47,190 nt of DNA from a virus. Positions 40,401 to 47,190 of this stretch are shown here, piece by piece. Each line of letters starts with the position of its first letter. Positions within the stretch are counted from its first letter, which is position 1. The notes under the pieces were generated by a model. That model made no database searches and was not told the DNA's origin. It was given only the letters and a program-made list of their open reading frames with translations. Position numbers and translations under genes: made by a program. The stretch covers positions 1-47,190 of the IMG/VR virus record IMGVR_UViG_3300042539_001117; one strand, 5' to 3'.

Positions 40401-40984
40401 CTATGGCGCAACAATCTGGTAGTGGGTTTGAAGCAAATCAATATAGACAAGCCGCAAAAAGAACTATGTATGGAGCTGATATATATGGTGCTCCAGTAGA
40501 AACTCTTTCTTTGGCAATACCAAAAAGAAAAAGAGAACACTTTGCAGAAATGATTAATGCTCCAGAATCTGAACGCAAAGCTATATTGTCTACTTCTGGC
40601 AGATTAGAAAGAAGAATATATCAAGCAGCATGGGGGATGCCAGTCGAAGATAAGCCTGATTTGGCAGAGTACTTTAGTAGGCACGAATTGCCAGATTTGA
40701 ATTGGGAAGGTTGGCATCCGAATACTAATCTAGACCATGTAAAAGTTAAGATAGGTCAAAACATGGGTCTGGAAATGTCGCAGATGGGTTACTATCCACA
40801 ACAGATAAAAGAAGCAAATTTAGCAAATCCAGCTTTCCCTCAATTTAATAGGCAAGAAAACAAAGATGATATACTTGGAAAGTTAAGAAGACTTCTTAGT
40901 GGCTCCGGTGTATCTGGGACAATTACTCCAGTAGCAAATACTTTTGGATCAAGCAGTATTGATATTTCAGCAGGTGTTAGGTAA
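34484..40984 (+). CDS. Giant virion protein, probable tape measure
   Basis: 2166 residues from TTG 34484, chosen because AGGAGA (34473-34478) sits five bases ahead and no other start is near. It lies where tape-measure genes lie, after chaperone-like and tube genes. Features: a hydrophobic helix at ~47-66 (MRFFAHAGTTMLVAGVGSAM), Lys/Arg- and Ala-rich helical stretches, a Gly-rich spacer GGGIGGRGGGGGTGAGPGM at ~1522-1540, and a small-residue hydrophobic stretch at ~1895-1930 (ATLLAVGTAFGRTPKGKAFG). No lysozyme or peptidase motif is clear. If it is the tape measure, its size would imply a very long tail, so division of labour with the next gene should be considered. It ends in TAATG with the next gene. 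Confidence 0.55.
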   Translation: MIRDRGPLHNLGNGVTSRDVPLNEGETEGISQDSGAVSKALGGHPVMRFFAHAGTTMLVAGVGSAMLRKGVRRHLDNLQGVKRAINGVNDPYEKLVFESGDELTTGYLGSRHGTFENFGYSFSKNELDQAGRGLTSEPAAIWGLKEDLQQRMIRVGRRMPYELPALWGAQRMVTDPLFGKDDNRKKINWYNPADVVSDFVKTSVTTMATMILPFEGGGAALNASKSSMNTFKYSMASISDLSPVKQKAAKGFVNLSEVLGEVGHDMATAGNAFLKKTAQSSGAFNAATTAMGANEQPRFVDALHKARKGARAAYEASRGARDPGMKRATNYAKALAFGVKSSDGEIGPGIIDTIPAFRGLNAGIRAGTEQFRVYGKAYDALQNSIEHSRVLSSSSPRSADVVSAMQKIQAQYSSRLSKLANYTSVLGAGGPGDSSFTRSEFYLGQQQTEYKKLLSQRLSSKGLDPKETDNFVNQIKVTSPGAKTHPTNMISIGKMKIHGDEESYFDILLDRLKGVKGGKDYETALANVAGAGKTSDQFLKEVVEETNTYFTSKEFQHGVKLKIKNQWNSFSRNDLVDRASSILKPEKAVYQDFVGPLNSVKKQFLQRKTAQVLGIPLKDLEGRMVSEDIVRNGLANRGFDPNDFTNLKSFLIRNKKITSGIFEGNFNLFGMKPLLISEAVDKGKFAHLPDREQSIIKNLAGRMAIDDPVSKSIGFNKLEGVYQTRSGQTLDFSSIKTSFKNVANFFASDLHIPIIKLNPADLFGRRSFAEMAQKGPLQYSPGSTVQPFGDLPGSRADFHIWHATKGTKGKITSYSTNEFSGETFGETLRGTYRPLPTRSTEMLTKHARFAAGMPGTPAYDVDGQSGSKFLDFVLGNSDRSRRFKNAMDIDADQPNSLFGLLSRFRNRSQDINNPQVVSRLLKGEEVMLKEGGARKPYRLDRVGERYNLVDSTGKISNTYSESEILKGTDIFRKRTFGYGYTDKIMQELEIIAPETFTRAGLGKVSEVRTAQQARDFVARLEEMKPLLSAQARERGIDSRFLEESYSRIRNIVKDSDLAAAAQSSSKSSTITTRLDELRNEIFRYVSQTNAVLGQGGSTTESMFVNIQNVLTNLKKSIPASQYAEAQAAALSTLFNISAYRTFNQSISSEQNARNAVEALLKITTSSSSGGAAARSLFDPFTRGTESLIASNLRRPFNALSPLGRRKFGTAAFKPSEFSIDPLGSGQSITFVPTFGTVFDKNPFGAIKSALGVGTYKNPQDYSVAGTAVSQGVERLNRYFGTLGMQLDTSRFNGPLDLYMRGMVGKRVLPIFAAGTTAMTVDRTIGGYTQPKDKDGERVYSPFFTTKAARGVVEARSILSGITPGGDTYEDKKEQLTEGLVPIRQGRFWPLGNTPFAGGKVQYYRPSWYRKLQGGAMFTSDTYGSPMEKFLYYNDISPLRPIDPYRFERKHFEDRPYPVTGEYFSGPFGPAVPLLNATLGRILKPQVLMHEQELTQGLQNYVQAGQAGAYNATPYLTSPGGGIGGRGGGGGTGAGPGMISASNASYGSAGGTPLYTAGRLTKGTIAGLNEPLMQMAYGPTKQRGVMPAQIVPTGSPLSPGALQMQMGNLGYTTQEMAGIYGFGFSSLREKFGFGQGDYQPDRATLQSASKAYGTTRAFWDLNLGGAGDLPLPAQGALGNLEFSEIVRRFIPKERSGVDYLNPIKNTMGEQYPFLPGAEYFTDFTRGDPFTRIAEGELRLPGRGYERFNTLNSDETGRYGLVDQLSILADVAPYSNQFKQLNAAIDSKNLSPDQKIKVQEIRNRVEQTTKKYNFSRYEYKDKTASELGISDRRYKFERTKEYLAHRDTIFNTKFWQDRTAQEDWERRNVYGSTFPEWQRPFESFIKPMAYKATQRDPLTASATLLAVGTAFGRTPKGKAFGGFVGAATGLFASTYDNAREAITGERFIPKVRKKELALEEYTDMLNYVKYSRLASMAQQSGSGFEANQYRQAAKRTMYGADIYGAPVETLSLAIPKRKREHFAEMINAPESERKAILSTSGRLERRIYQAAWGMPVEDKPDLAEYFSRHELPDLNWEGWHPNTNLDHVKVKIGQNMGLEMSQMGYYPQQIKEANLANPAFPQFNRQENKDDILGKLRRLLSGSGVSGTITPVANTFGSSSIDISAGVR

Positions 40985-43900
40985 TGATACCAATAAACGA
41001 ACTATTTACTAATCCTAGAAAAGCTGAGTATGCTGCTAAAGCCGGCATGGCTAGAACTGAGCTTGGCAGAACAGGCGCAGCAAGAGTTGAAAAAGACGAA
41101 ACTACTGGAAGATTTAGTTATGTATCATCAGTTAGTGGAAAAAAATTTGACACTCCTGGTGAAGCTTTCTTGGAATCTAAAAAATTTTTATTAACAGATT
41201 ATACAGAACTAAGATATGGGGCATCAAAACTTGGTTCTGAATTTTATGATACTAGATTTTCTCAAGCGGGTTCTGTATTAGAAAATCTTCAAACAAGATT
41301 AACTTCTGCAACCGATCTTCAAAGATCACAATTGGCAAGAATCGGGCTTGGAGATATTGACCCGAGTACATTGATGATGCAAATTCTAACTAGCAAAAGC
41401 GAAAAAGGAAAAGGTGCAACTTTAGCGGCAAAAGAGTTAGAGAAACTTAGCATAGGCTTTATCCCTATTGTTGATGGAGAGGGTGGAGCTTTTCTTACCA
41501 TGCAGGCTTTAGTTGGCGGAGAACAAAGGGCCCTATCATCTGCTCAGATGCACATGATGAGCACAATATTGGGGTCTGGTTTATTAAACCAAGAAAGATT
41601 GCAATCAGCATTAGGCGAAGCATCAATGCCAGGGTTTGTTAATAAACTACCAAAACGTCTAAGGGCATTCTTTTCTGAAAGAGATATTTTTATGCCGCAA
41701 GAAGACATAACGAGAGCTATAGGTAGTATTGATGTCGGTACCGCAATTGAGGATAGAGCTCTAAGGGTTGATTCTGGGATTGACTATCTCAGAAGATATA
41801 TGGGATTTGCTGGTAGGTCTACAGATTTAGTTTATGATGCTGACGGTAAGGTTATTTCTGGTCTTGGACAAAATTTTATAGTGAAAGAGGGTGGCGTTGA
41901 ATACAATTTAATAGATGAACTTTTAGACACAAATTTAGTAAAAGCTACCATAGATAATTTGTCAACAGAAAGTTTAGACAAAGGAATTCTTTCAACTGAA
42001 AAAATTAAGGGCTTAGTTGGACGATCAAACAGCTCAAAAGAATTATTGGACAACGTCGCGGAAGCGTTTAAGGCCGAGGGAGGCAAAAACAGCGATGCAT
42101 ACAAATCAATAGAAAGAATAATGAAAGGCGTAAAAAGAGAGTTTGATGGTATATCCGTAGTTAATGATAGGCTAAGAGCTTATAAGATGGATGAATTGCA
42201 AGGGCGTATAGGCACCATGCAAGACCAGATAAAAGAAATACACGCAGATTTAAGAGCAGGCATACCAGGTAGGAGTAGGCAAGAAGCAGAAGCTTTAGAG
42301 CAGCAATTATATGAGATACAAAGGCAATACGACATAGTTTCAAAGGCAAACAATCTGTATCAAGTAACCATGAGAGGAGGTACTGGCGAAGAGCAAATAA
42401 AGTCCGCTGCTAATTTTGCAGACTTCGATTTGATAGGAAATAAAAGAGGTTTATTTTCTGGTTTTGCAGCCATCTTAGATGAAGAGGCAATTAAGGGTGA
42501 GTTAGGTTTTAATTTTAAAGGATTTGTTTTTAGCGGTCTAGGAAGTAGTAGCGACAAAGTATATTCTGATCCAGTTTCTACCTCATTCCTTGGTGAACTT
42601 TTTGCTTCAGATTATGATATAGAAAATATGAAAAGATACTCTGGAGAAATAATGCAAGAATTTAATACTGCTATTGATCAAAATATTTTGCCACCAAGAA
42701 TAAAAGAAATGCTGCAAAGAACAGTTTTTAATGATGAGCTGGATTATCTGCCAGAATACATGACTGAAACAAGAATACGAAATAAAGAATTTGCAAGACA
42801 GCTGCTCGAGATGCATCAATCTGGAATATCCCCAAAAGATTCTCCAAGAATGATGAACATGCTAGCCAGTCTTCACGCTTCGGAAATGTTTAGAATACAG
42901 ACAAAGGGTAACGTTGCAACTTACCTACCAGCTTTGCCTGACGTTAGAAGATTTGCATTGAGCACTGAGAACGCAGCGTTCCAGAGTGGTACGGCACCAA
43001 GTGAAAATCTTTCTGGCATGACTAGTGCAAGAATCAAAGGAGTTGATAGAGAAATAGCGACACAGCTTTTAGAGTTCAGAGTAGATGATAATAGGGTTTT
43101 ATTCGGTCCTGGAATGACAAATAGATTCTATGAGTCTTTGGGTGGTTTCGACTTGGACGACAAAGTCTTAACTAAGATGATGACATATAAAGATAATGGT
43201 AATAAGAAAAGACTTTTGTTTGGCATGTACAGACAACCTTCTGGCCCAGAAGAATCAATATATGCAAAAGCAAATTTAGACGAAGGAACACTAAGGTCAT
43301 ATTTCCAGAATGAAAGATTTAGAGGGCTGTTAGAAGATTATAGATTATCGGCTGGCGGCGTAAGGGCTTCATCATTAGACGATCTCTACTCTGTTCTTTG
43401 GAATGATAAAAAATATAAAACCATAAATGCAGATGAAGCAGAACAACTTGTTATAAGCATTTTTGATTTTGCTGAGTCCAGAGGTAAAGCTGGACTAAGA
43501 ATGCTTGATGGTTCTATGGAAGGCGTAGCTGGTGCTCATAATAGAAGAATACTTAGGGCAATAGAAAGACAGGGTTCTTCATCGCTAGCAAATAGCAGAC
43601 AATATACAAGGCCTGGAATTTTTAAAATATTTGAAGAAGAGAATCAAAAGTATGATTCGCGACAAGGTTATTTGATAAAAGATCAAATTAAAGAACTTCT
43701 TGAAAATGATTCGTACAAAAATGCTTTAGACTCTTCAGTATATAATCAATTAAAAACAGCTTTAGAATCATCTCAGTTTGGTGAAGTGAACAGAGTATTT
43801 GAAAAGAATTTAGATAACCCAATTTTAAGTGCGTTAAAAGAACAGTCTGTATTTAATAAAATGTTTAGTGTGGCTACTTCAGAAGAATCAGCAGTACTTG

Positions 43901-45903
43901 GAACGTATGTTAATAGAACAATGTTGGTTGGGTCTAAGTTGAATCAAACGCAAGATTTAATAGAGCATTTAATAAACATGGGCGGGCAAGACGGAAGAAT
44001 TAGAAAAATCCTTGAACATCAAATAGGTTTAGTTTCTCAGGAACTTGCAATTGACTTTTCCAAGAGTGCTTCTGGAGTTATGCCATCTTTACTTAGTGAT
44101 ATGGATGTATTGAGGGAAAGTTTAACCAGTGTCACTATGGCCATAGATAATTCAAAAGATGTAAACGCAGCCTTAAGAGCTGTGGAAAGAATACGCAAAG
44201 CTGGTGGATCGATAGATGATATTGGTGCACAAGCGATAGAAAACCTTGGCAAACGCGTGGGCACAGAGTACGCACAAGTAATGGAGTTGGCAACTGAGAT
44301 GGCAGTTAGAGACGCTGCAGCTGCTGAAAAATTTAAAGAAAGATTTTTGCCAAAAATTGATCAACAATTATTAAAGGGAAGAGCTCAGTTAGTTGACCTT
44401 GAATCTATGATCAGAGGTATATCTAGTGGGATACAAACAGGTGCTTCTGACGTTGGTATGTTTAAAGATATAATAGGACAATTGTCCGAAGAACAAATGC
44501 CGATAAGTTCAGAAGTAAGAAGAGATGCGCTTATAAGACTTTTTGGTGCGAATGAGCAACACGCTTATGCTACTGTTTCCAGGTTGCATGGCGCAGGCAC
44601 AGTTGCCGCTGCAAATTTAGAAGCAATGAATAATATCAGGTACAGGAGCAGGACAATAAATCCTGCTTTAGCTTCGTTTGAATACACAGAAGAAGCCAGA
44701 AGAGCAGCAGACTTTCTTTTAGAAAAACATACAGAAGAAGCTTCTAGAATATTAAATTTTAGAACAGATATGGCTGAGCTAAACAATGAAGCAACAAAAG
44801 AATTATATTTAAGAAAACTTAAAATGGGCGATACGGTAACAGATGACATAAGAGAAGCAGCTCGTAGATCTGGTGTATCTGTAGAAGAAATGATAAATAC
44901 CTTAAAGAAAAGAAGCGATCAAATTGGTAAAGAATTTATTTATGATGATTTAAATTATTTTCCAAAATCAGTGCTAGAAGACGTAGCTGGATCTGGTGGA
45001 ACAATTTCTAACAATTTAAGAGAGTTATTTTCAGCAGCAGAGATAAAAAGAAATTATAATTACCTAGAGAGTTTAAGAGCAAGCGATGATGTAGTTAAAA
45101 CTTTAAATATTTTAGGATCAACAACAAGTCAAAATCTTTCTTCAAGGGCCGGGCAAACAGCAAAACAAATTCTAGAAGCTTCAGCGTATGGCGTACTGCA
45201 TGATCCTTCATCGACTCAATTAGACATACTTGCTTTATTGTCTGATAATAAAGAAATACAAAACCAAGTGTTTAATAACAGAAGTATGAATGAGGTTAGA
45301 ACGACAATGTCCAATAGACTTGATGCAGTTATGGCTGACATTAGGTATTCAGAATTGGCAGATGAATTTAAAACAGATCTAGATTTTATTGGGAGACCAA
45401 CAACTGCAGCTCCTGCGCCAACTACTGCGGTTGGAAAAGATTTGGAAAGAGTAATATCGGGCGAAGAAGTATCTGTTGCCAAAGCTCAGTTTAAACGAAT
45501 TGGTGAATTCATAAAAGACGGAAGTTTAAAAAACTTATTTCAAGAAAATAAACTATTTAAAAATTCAGTTGTAGCAATAGGAGCTCTGGTTGTTGGCAGC
45601 TTTGCTTACCAGGCCGTAAGGGATAGAAGCCAAGAAGACATACAGGGTCCACCACTACTACCTGGAGGGTCAGCTTACGAAGACAATTACCCCAAGAGGA
45701 TGTCTGAAATCCCGCAAATAGGAAACACAGTTTACAATCCAGGTATAGATTATAAAGTTAATTTATATGGGAATACAAAAGATGTTTCTAACTTTAGACA
45801 AGAAGCTATGGGATTAGGAAAATTCAATATGAACACTACTATGTATCGTAGAGCTCCTCAGGCTGGGAATAACCCGTACAATGAAGTAGCTAGCTCTTTC
45901 TAA
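40984..45903 (+). CDS. Giant virion protein with C-terminal membrane segment
   Basis: 1639 residues, starting at the TAATG junction with the 2166-residue gene, so the two are probably translated in fixed proportion. It is mostly helical and charged: coiled-coil-like parts such as MQDQIKEIHADLRAGIPGRS and EQQLYEIQRQYDIVSKANNL (~412-460). A single strong hydrophobic segment, SVVAIGALVVGSFAYQAV, lies at ~1526-1545 and is followed by a ~94-residue Pro/Asn/Tyr-rich tail. That is consistent with a protein that inserts into or crosses a membrane during DNA entry, or a second tail-interior protein. No enzymatic domain is recognised. A tape-measure or ejected-protein role is inference. Confidence 0.5.
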   Translation: MIPINELFTNPRKAEYAAKAGMARTELGRTGAARVEKDETTGRFSYVSSVSGKKFDTPGEAFLESKKFLLTDYTELRYGASKLGSEFYDTRFSQAGSVLENLQTRLTSATDLQRSQLARIGLGDIDPSTLMMQILTSKSEKGKGATLAAKELEKLSIGFIPIVDGEGGAFLTMQALVGGEQRALSSAQMHMMSTILGSGLLNQERLQSALGEASMPGFVNKLPKRLRAFFSERDIFMPQEDITRAIGSIDVGTAIEDRALRVDSGIDYLRRYMGFAGRSTDLVYDADGKVISGLGQNFIVKEGGVEYNLIDELLDTNLVKATIDNLSTESLDKGILSTEKIKGLVGRSNSSKELLDNVAEAFKAEGGKNSDAYKSIERIMKGVKREFDGISVVNDRLRAYKMDELQGRIGTMQDQIKEIHADLRAGIPGRSRQEAEALEQQLYEIQRQYDIVSKANNLYQVTMRGGTGEEQIKSAANFADFDLIGNKRGLFSGFAAILDEEAIKGELGFNFKGFVFSGLGSSSDKVYSDPVSTSFLGELFASDYDIENMKRYSGEIMQEFNTAIDQNILPPRIKEMLQRTVFNDELDYLPEYMTETRIRNKEFARQLLEMHQSGISPKDSPRMMNMLASLHASEMFRIQTKGNVATYLPALPDVRRFALSTENAAFQSGTAPSENLSGMTSARIKGVDREIATQLLEFRVDDNRVLFGPGMTNRFYESLGGFDLDDKVLTKMMTYKDNGNKKRLLFGMYRQPSGPEESIYAKANLDEGTLRSYFQNERFRGLLEDYRLSAGGVRASSLDDLYSVLWNDKKYKTINADEAEQLVISIFDFAESRGKAGLRMLDGSMEGVAGAHNRRILRAIERQGSSSLANSRQYTRPGIFKIFEEENQKYDSRQGYLIKDQIKELLENDSYKNALDSSVYNQLKTALESSQFGEVNRVFEKNLDNPILSALKEQSVFNKMFSVATSEESAVLGTYVNRTMLVGSKLNQTQDLIEHLINMGGQDGRIRKILEHQIGLVSQELAIDFSKSASGVMPSLLSDMDVLRESLTSVTMAIDNSKDVNAALRAVERIRKAGGSIDDIGAQAIENLGKRVGTEYAQVMELATEMAVRDAAAAEKFKERFLPKIDQQLLKGRAQLVDLESMIRGISSGIQTGASDVGMFKDIIGQLSEEQMPISSEVRRDALIRLFGANEQHAYATVSRLHGAGTVAAANLEAMNNIRYRSRTINPALASFEYTEEARRAADFLLEKHTEEASRILNFRTDMAELNNEATKELYLRKLKMGDTVTDDIREAARRSGVSVEEMINTLKKRSDQIGKEFIYDDLNYFPKSVLEDVAGSGGTISNNLRELFSAAEIKRNYNYLESLRASDDVVKTLNILGSTTSQNLSSRAGQTAKQILEASAYGVLHDPSSTQLDILALLSDNKEIQNQVFNNRSMNEVRTTMSNRLDAVMADIRYSELADEFKTDLDFIGRPTTAAPAPTTAVGKDLERVISGEEVSVAKAQFKRIGEFIKDGSLKNLFQENKLFKNSVVAIGALVVGSFAYQAVRDRSQEDIQGPPLLPGGSAYEDNYPKRMSEIPQIGNTVYNPGIDYKVNLYGNTKDVSNFRQEAMGLGKFNMNTTMYRRAPQAGNNPYNEVASSF

Positions 45904-45912
45904 AGGTGACTT

Positions 45913-46365
45913 ATGATTTTTGGTGCTGACAAACAAAACAAAAACTTAAAAGACGCTGCTGCTAAAACTAAAGATACATCGGTTAGGACCGAAACATCTA
46001 ACGCATACGCTGCAAAAATAGCTTCCGATAAAGGCAATAAATCTGCGTCAAACGCTGCTAACTCTAAAGATACAGTTTATAAATCTAAAAAGAATTTAAA
46101 AACTTCGGACACAATCAGAGGTTCGAAGGAAGGTTTGATGGATGGTAAATCAACATACCTCCAGATGAACAACTCTGGATATATGAATCAAAGACTCCAG
46201 CAGGCTAGATATACAAAGAATTTTGAAACACACAAAAGCCCGTTCATGCAAAGAAACTTTACAAATGTACAACAAACTGGTATAATTAATAATTATAGTG
46301 GGGTTACCCAAGATGGATCTTCATCCAGTAGGATTAATGCTATGTCTAAATTGAATATAATTTGA
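45913..46365 (+). CDS. Small basic, low-complexity virion-region protein
   Basis: 150 residues with AAGGTGA before the ATG. It is Lys/Ser/Asn/Ala-rich, with NLKDAAAKTKDTSVRTETSN, ASDKGNKSASNAANSKDTVY and KSPFMQRNFTNVQQTGIINN. It is predicted to be largely disordered, with no Cys. It follows the giant genes and may be a small structural or baseplate-assembly part. No family is recognised, and no promoter separates it from 40984. Confidence 0.55.
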   Translation: MIFGADKQNKNLKDAAAKTKDTSVRTETSNAYAAKIASDKGNKSASNAANSKDTVYKSKKNLKTSDTIRGSKEGLMDGKSTYLQMNNSGYMNQRLQQARYTKNFETHKSPFMQRNFTNVQQTGIINNYSGVTQDGSSSSRINAMSKLNII

Positions 46366-46374
46366 TGGTAAAAC

Positions 46375-47190
46375 ATGGCTAATCCAAGGATTAATATCTT
46401 CTTAGAAGATCATGAGATAGATTCTAAGGCTTATGATTATTTAAAATATCTTGTTGGTTTATCTTATGTAGATAAATTAATTGATTTTCTTAACCCAGAT
46501 AATGTTGGCAAAACAGTAAGTTACGCACAGCTAAACGATTTTTTTAATAGCCAAACTTTACCTTCTGGCGTAACAACAGATTCATTAAAGTACACTCCAA
46601 AAGATTCTTTAAATTTATCAGAAAAAGATAAGTTCAGCGTATTTGCGGCAAACGTAGGAATAAGATATTGGTTGACTGGAACAAGACAACCTATATTGGA
46701 ATTAACTAGCGAACTGTTAGCTAGGTACCGACCAGGAATAAGTGCAGAAAAAGCAAGAGACGATTTCTTCTATTACAAAGCTTTTCAGCGGAAACCCTTA
46801 TCTTACAGAGTACGCAACCGTCATACCTGCAGCAGAGTCTTTATACAATAGATTAAAAATTTGGAAAAAAACATATAATCCATCAAGAGACAAAAGCGAA
46901 AACATAAAAGCTTTAGTTTCACAGGAGTCAACTTGGTTAACTGATCAATTGACTATTGGGTCAAATGATCCTACTGGAGATTCTGTTGAGGCTTTAAACT
47001 ATTTGGAAGAAGTTTTTGAAAAAGTTTATGAATCTAATTGGCAAACAAAATTAAAAGATTTAAAACTCTATGCTTCTCCAAATCAAGACCCATCGACAGT
47101 TGACTGGACCGGTTTCTATAGAGTATTCAAACCTCTTAGAGATGACAATGTTCTTGACCCACTAAAAGGTGCAGTAGATGCAGACCAATT
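46375..47190 (+). CDS. Virion-region protein, interrupted by a +1 frameshift and cut by the window edge
   Basis: ATG 46375 reads MANPRINIFLEDHEIDSKAY and on through KARDDFFYYKAFQ, then reaches a stop at 46849-46851 with an unlikely end (RVRNRHTCSRVFIQ). From about 46788, the +1 frame continues openly to the right edge as SGNPYLTEYATVIPAAESLY, IWKKTYNPSRDKSEN, YLEEVFEKVYESNW and so on. Joining KAF to SGNPY needs one base skipped at TTTTCAG. That may be a sequence error, a real mutation or a +1 programmed shift (TTT-C). The full protein would exceed 270 residues. A helical structural protein of unknown function. Confidence 0.55.

Noticed and set aside
34484-40984. RNA polymerase or ejected enzyme annotation for the 2166-residue protein
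   Set aside because: I see no polymerase catalytic motif or lytic domain; size alone is not evidence.
1-47190. tRNA genes, integrase or attachment sites
   Set aside because: No cloverleaf-like stretch, recombinase motif or pair of flanking direct repeats was noticed; this was by eye and does not exclude them.

Overview
The window looks like part of the genome of a tailed, contractile-tailed (myovirus-type) bacteriophage from an aquatic environment. Evidence read directly: almost all genes lie on one strand with very small gaps or ATGA/TGATG overlaps. The DNA is AT-rich. There are two tail-sheath genes, three related tail-tube genes, a chaperone-like pair followed by two giant structural genes, and repeat-built tail fibres of a style I associate with uncultured marine and freshwater phages and cyanophages. 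No integrase, replication, packaging, capsid, tRNA or CRISPR gene is visible, so host and lifestyle cannot be fixed. Extended -10 promoters and at least one convincing leaderless start are compatible with, but do not prove, an actinobacterial or cyanobacterial host.

Layout. (1) 1-8543: adhesion region. It has three modular fibre genes sharing one module, one with a collagen-like stretch, plus an FN3/polyglycine adhesin, a small conserved protein and a GT-A glycosyltransferase. (2) 8545-9022: a proline-rich (FPPx)16 gene that needs a +1 frameshift to be read through, followed by a terminator that can work in both directions. (3) 9043-25080: an accessory island of about 16 kb. It holds ten predicted Fe(II)/2-oxoglutarate oxygenases: one on the minus strand, one TauD-like, one HxH-type and four tandem paralogues. 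It also holds two glutathione-peroxidase-fold proteins with altered active sites, a ferritin-like di-iron protein, a SAM methyltransferase, a GT32-like glycosyltransferase, and two copies of a four-gene cassette of unknown function (11797-13135 and 19061-20471). (4) 25126-34471: neck, sheath, terminator-like, tube and chaperone-like genes. (5) 34484-47190: two giant virion proteins (2166 and 1639 aa, one probably the tape measure), a small basic protein, and a frameshifted, truncated gene at the right edge.

How it may work together (inference): the island sits between the fibre and neck genes and encodes hydroxylation, methylation and glycosyl-transfer enzymes. The proline-rich FPP protein and the collagen-like fibre in the same window are obvious candidate substrates for prolyl-hydroxylase-like enzymes, so the island could decorate virion adhesins. 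Modification of host surface or small molecules is an equal alternative. The duplicated four-gene cassettes and the oxygenase array are the best candidates here for an undescribed system.

Regulation: a TGTGGTATAAT-like extended -10 element recurs at operon starts (1135, 9689, 14435, 19028, 20474 and, more loosely, 25421), and it splits the island into several transcription units.
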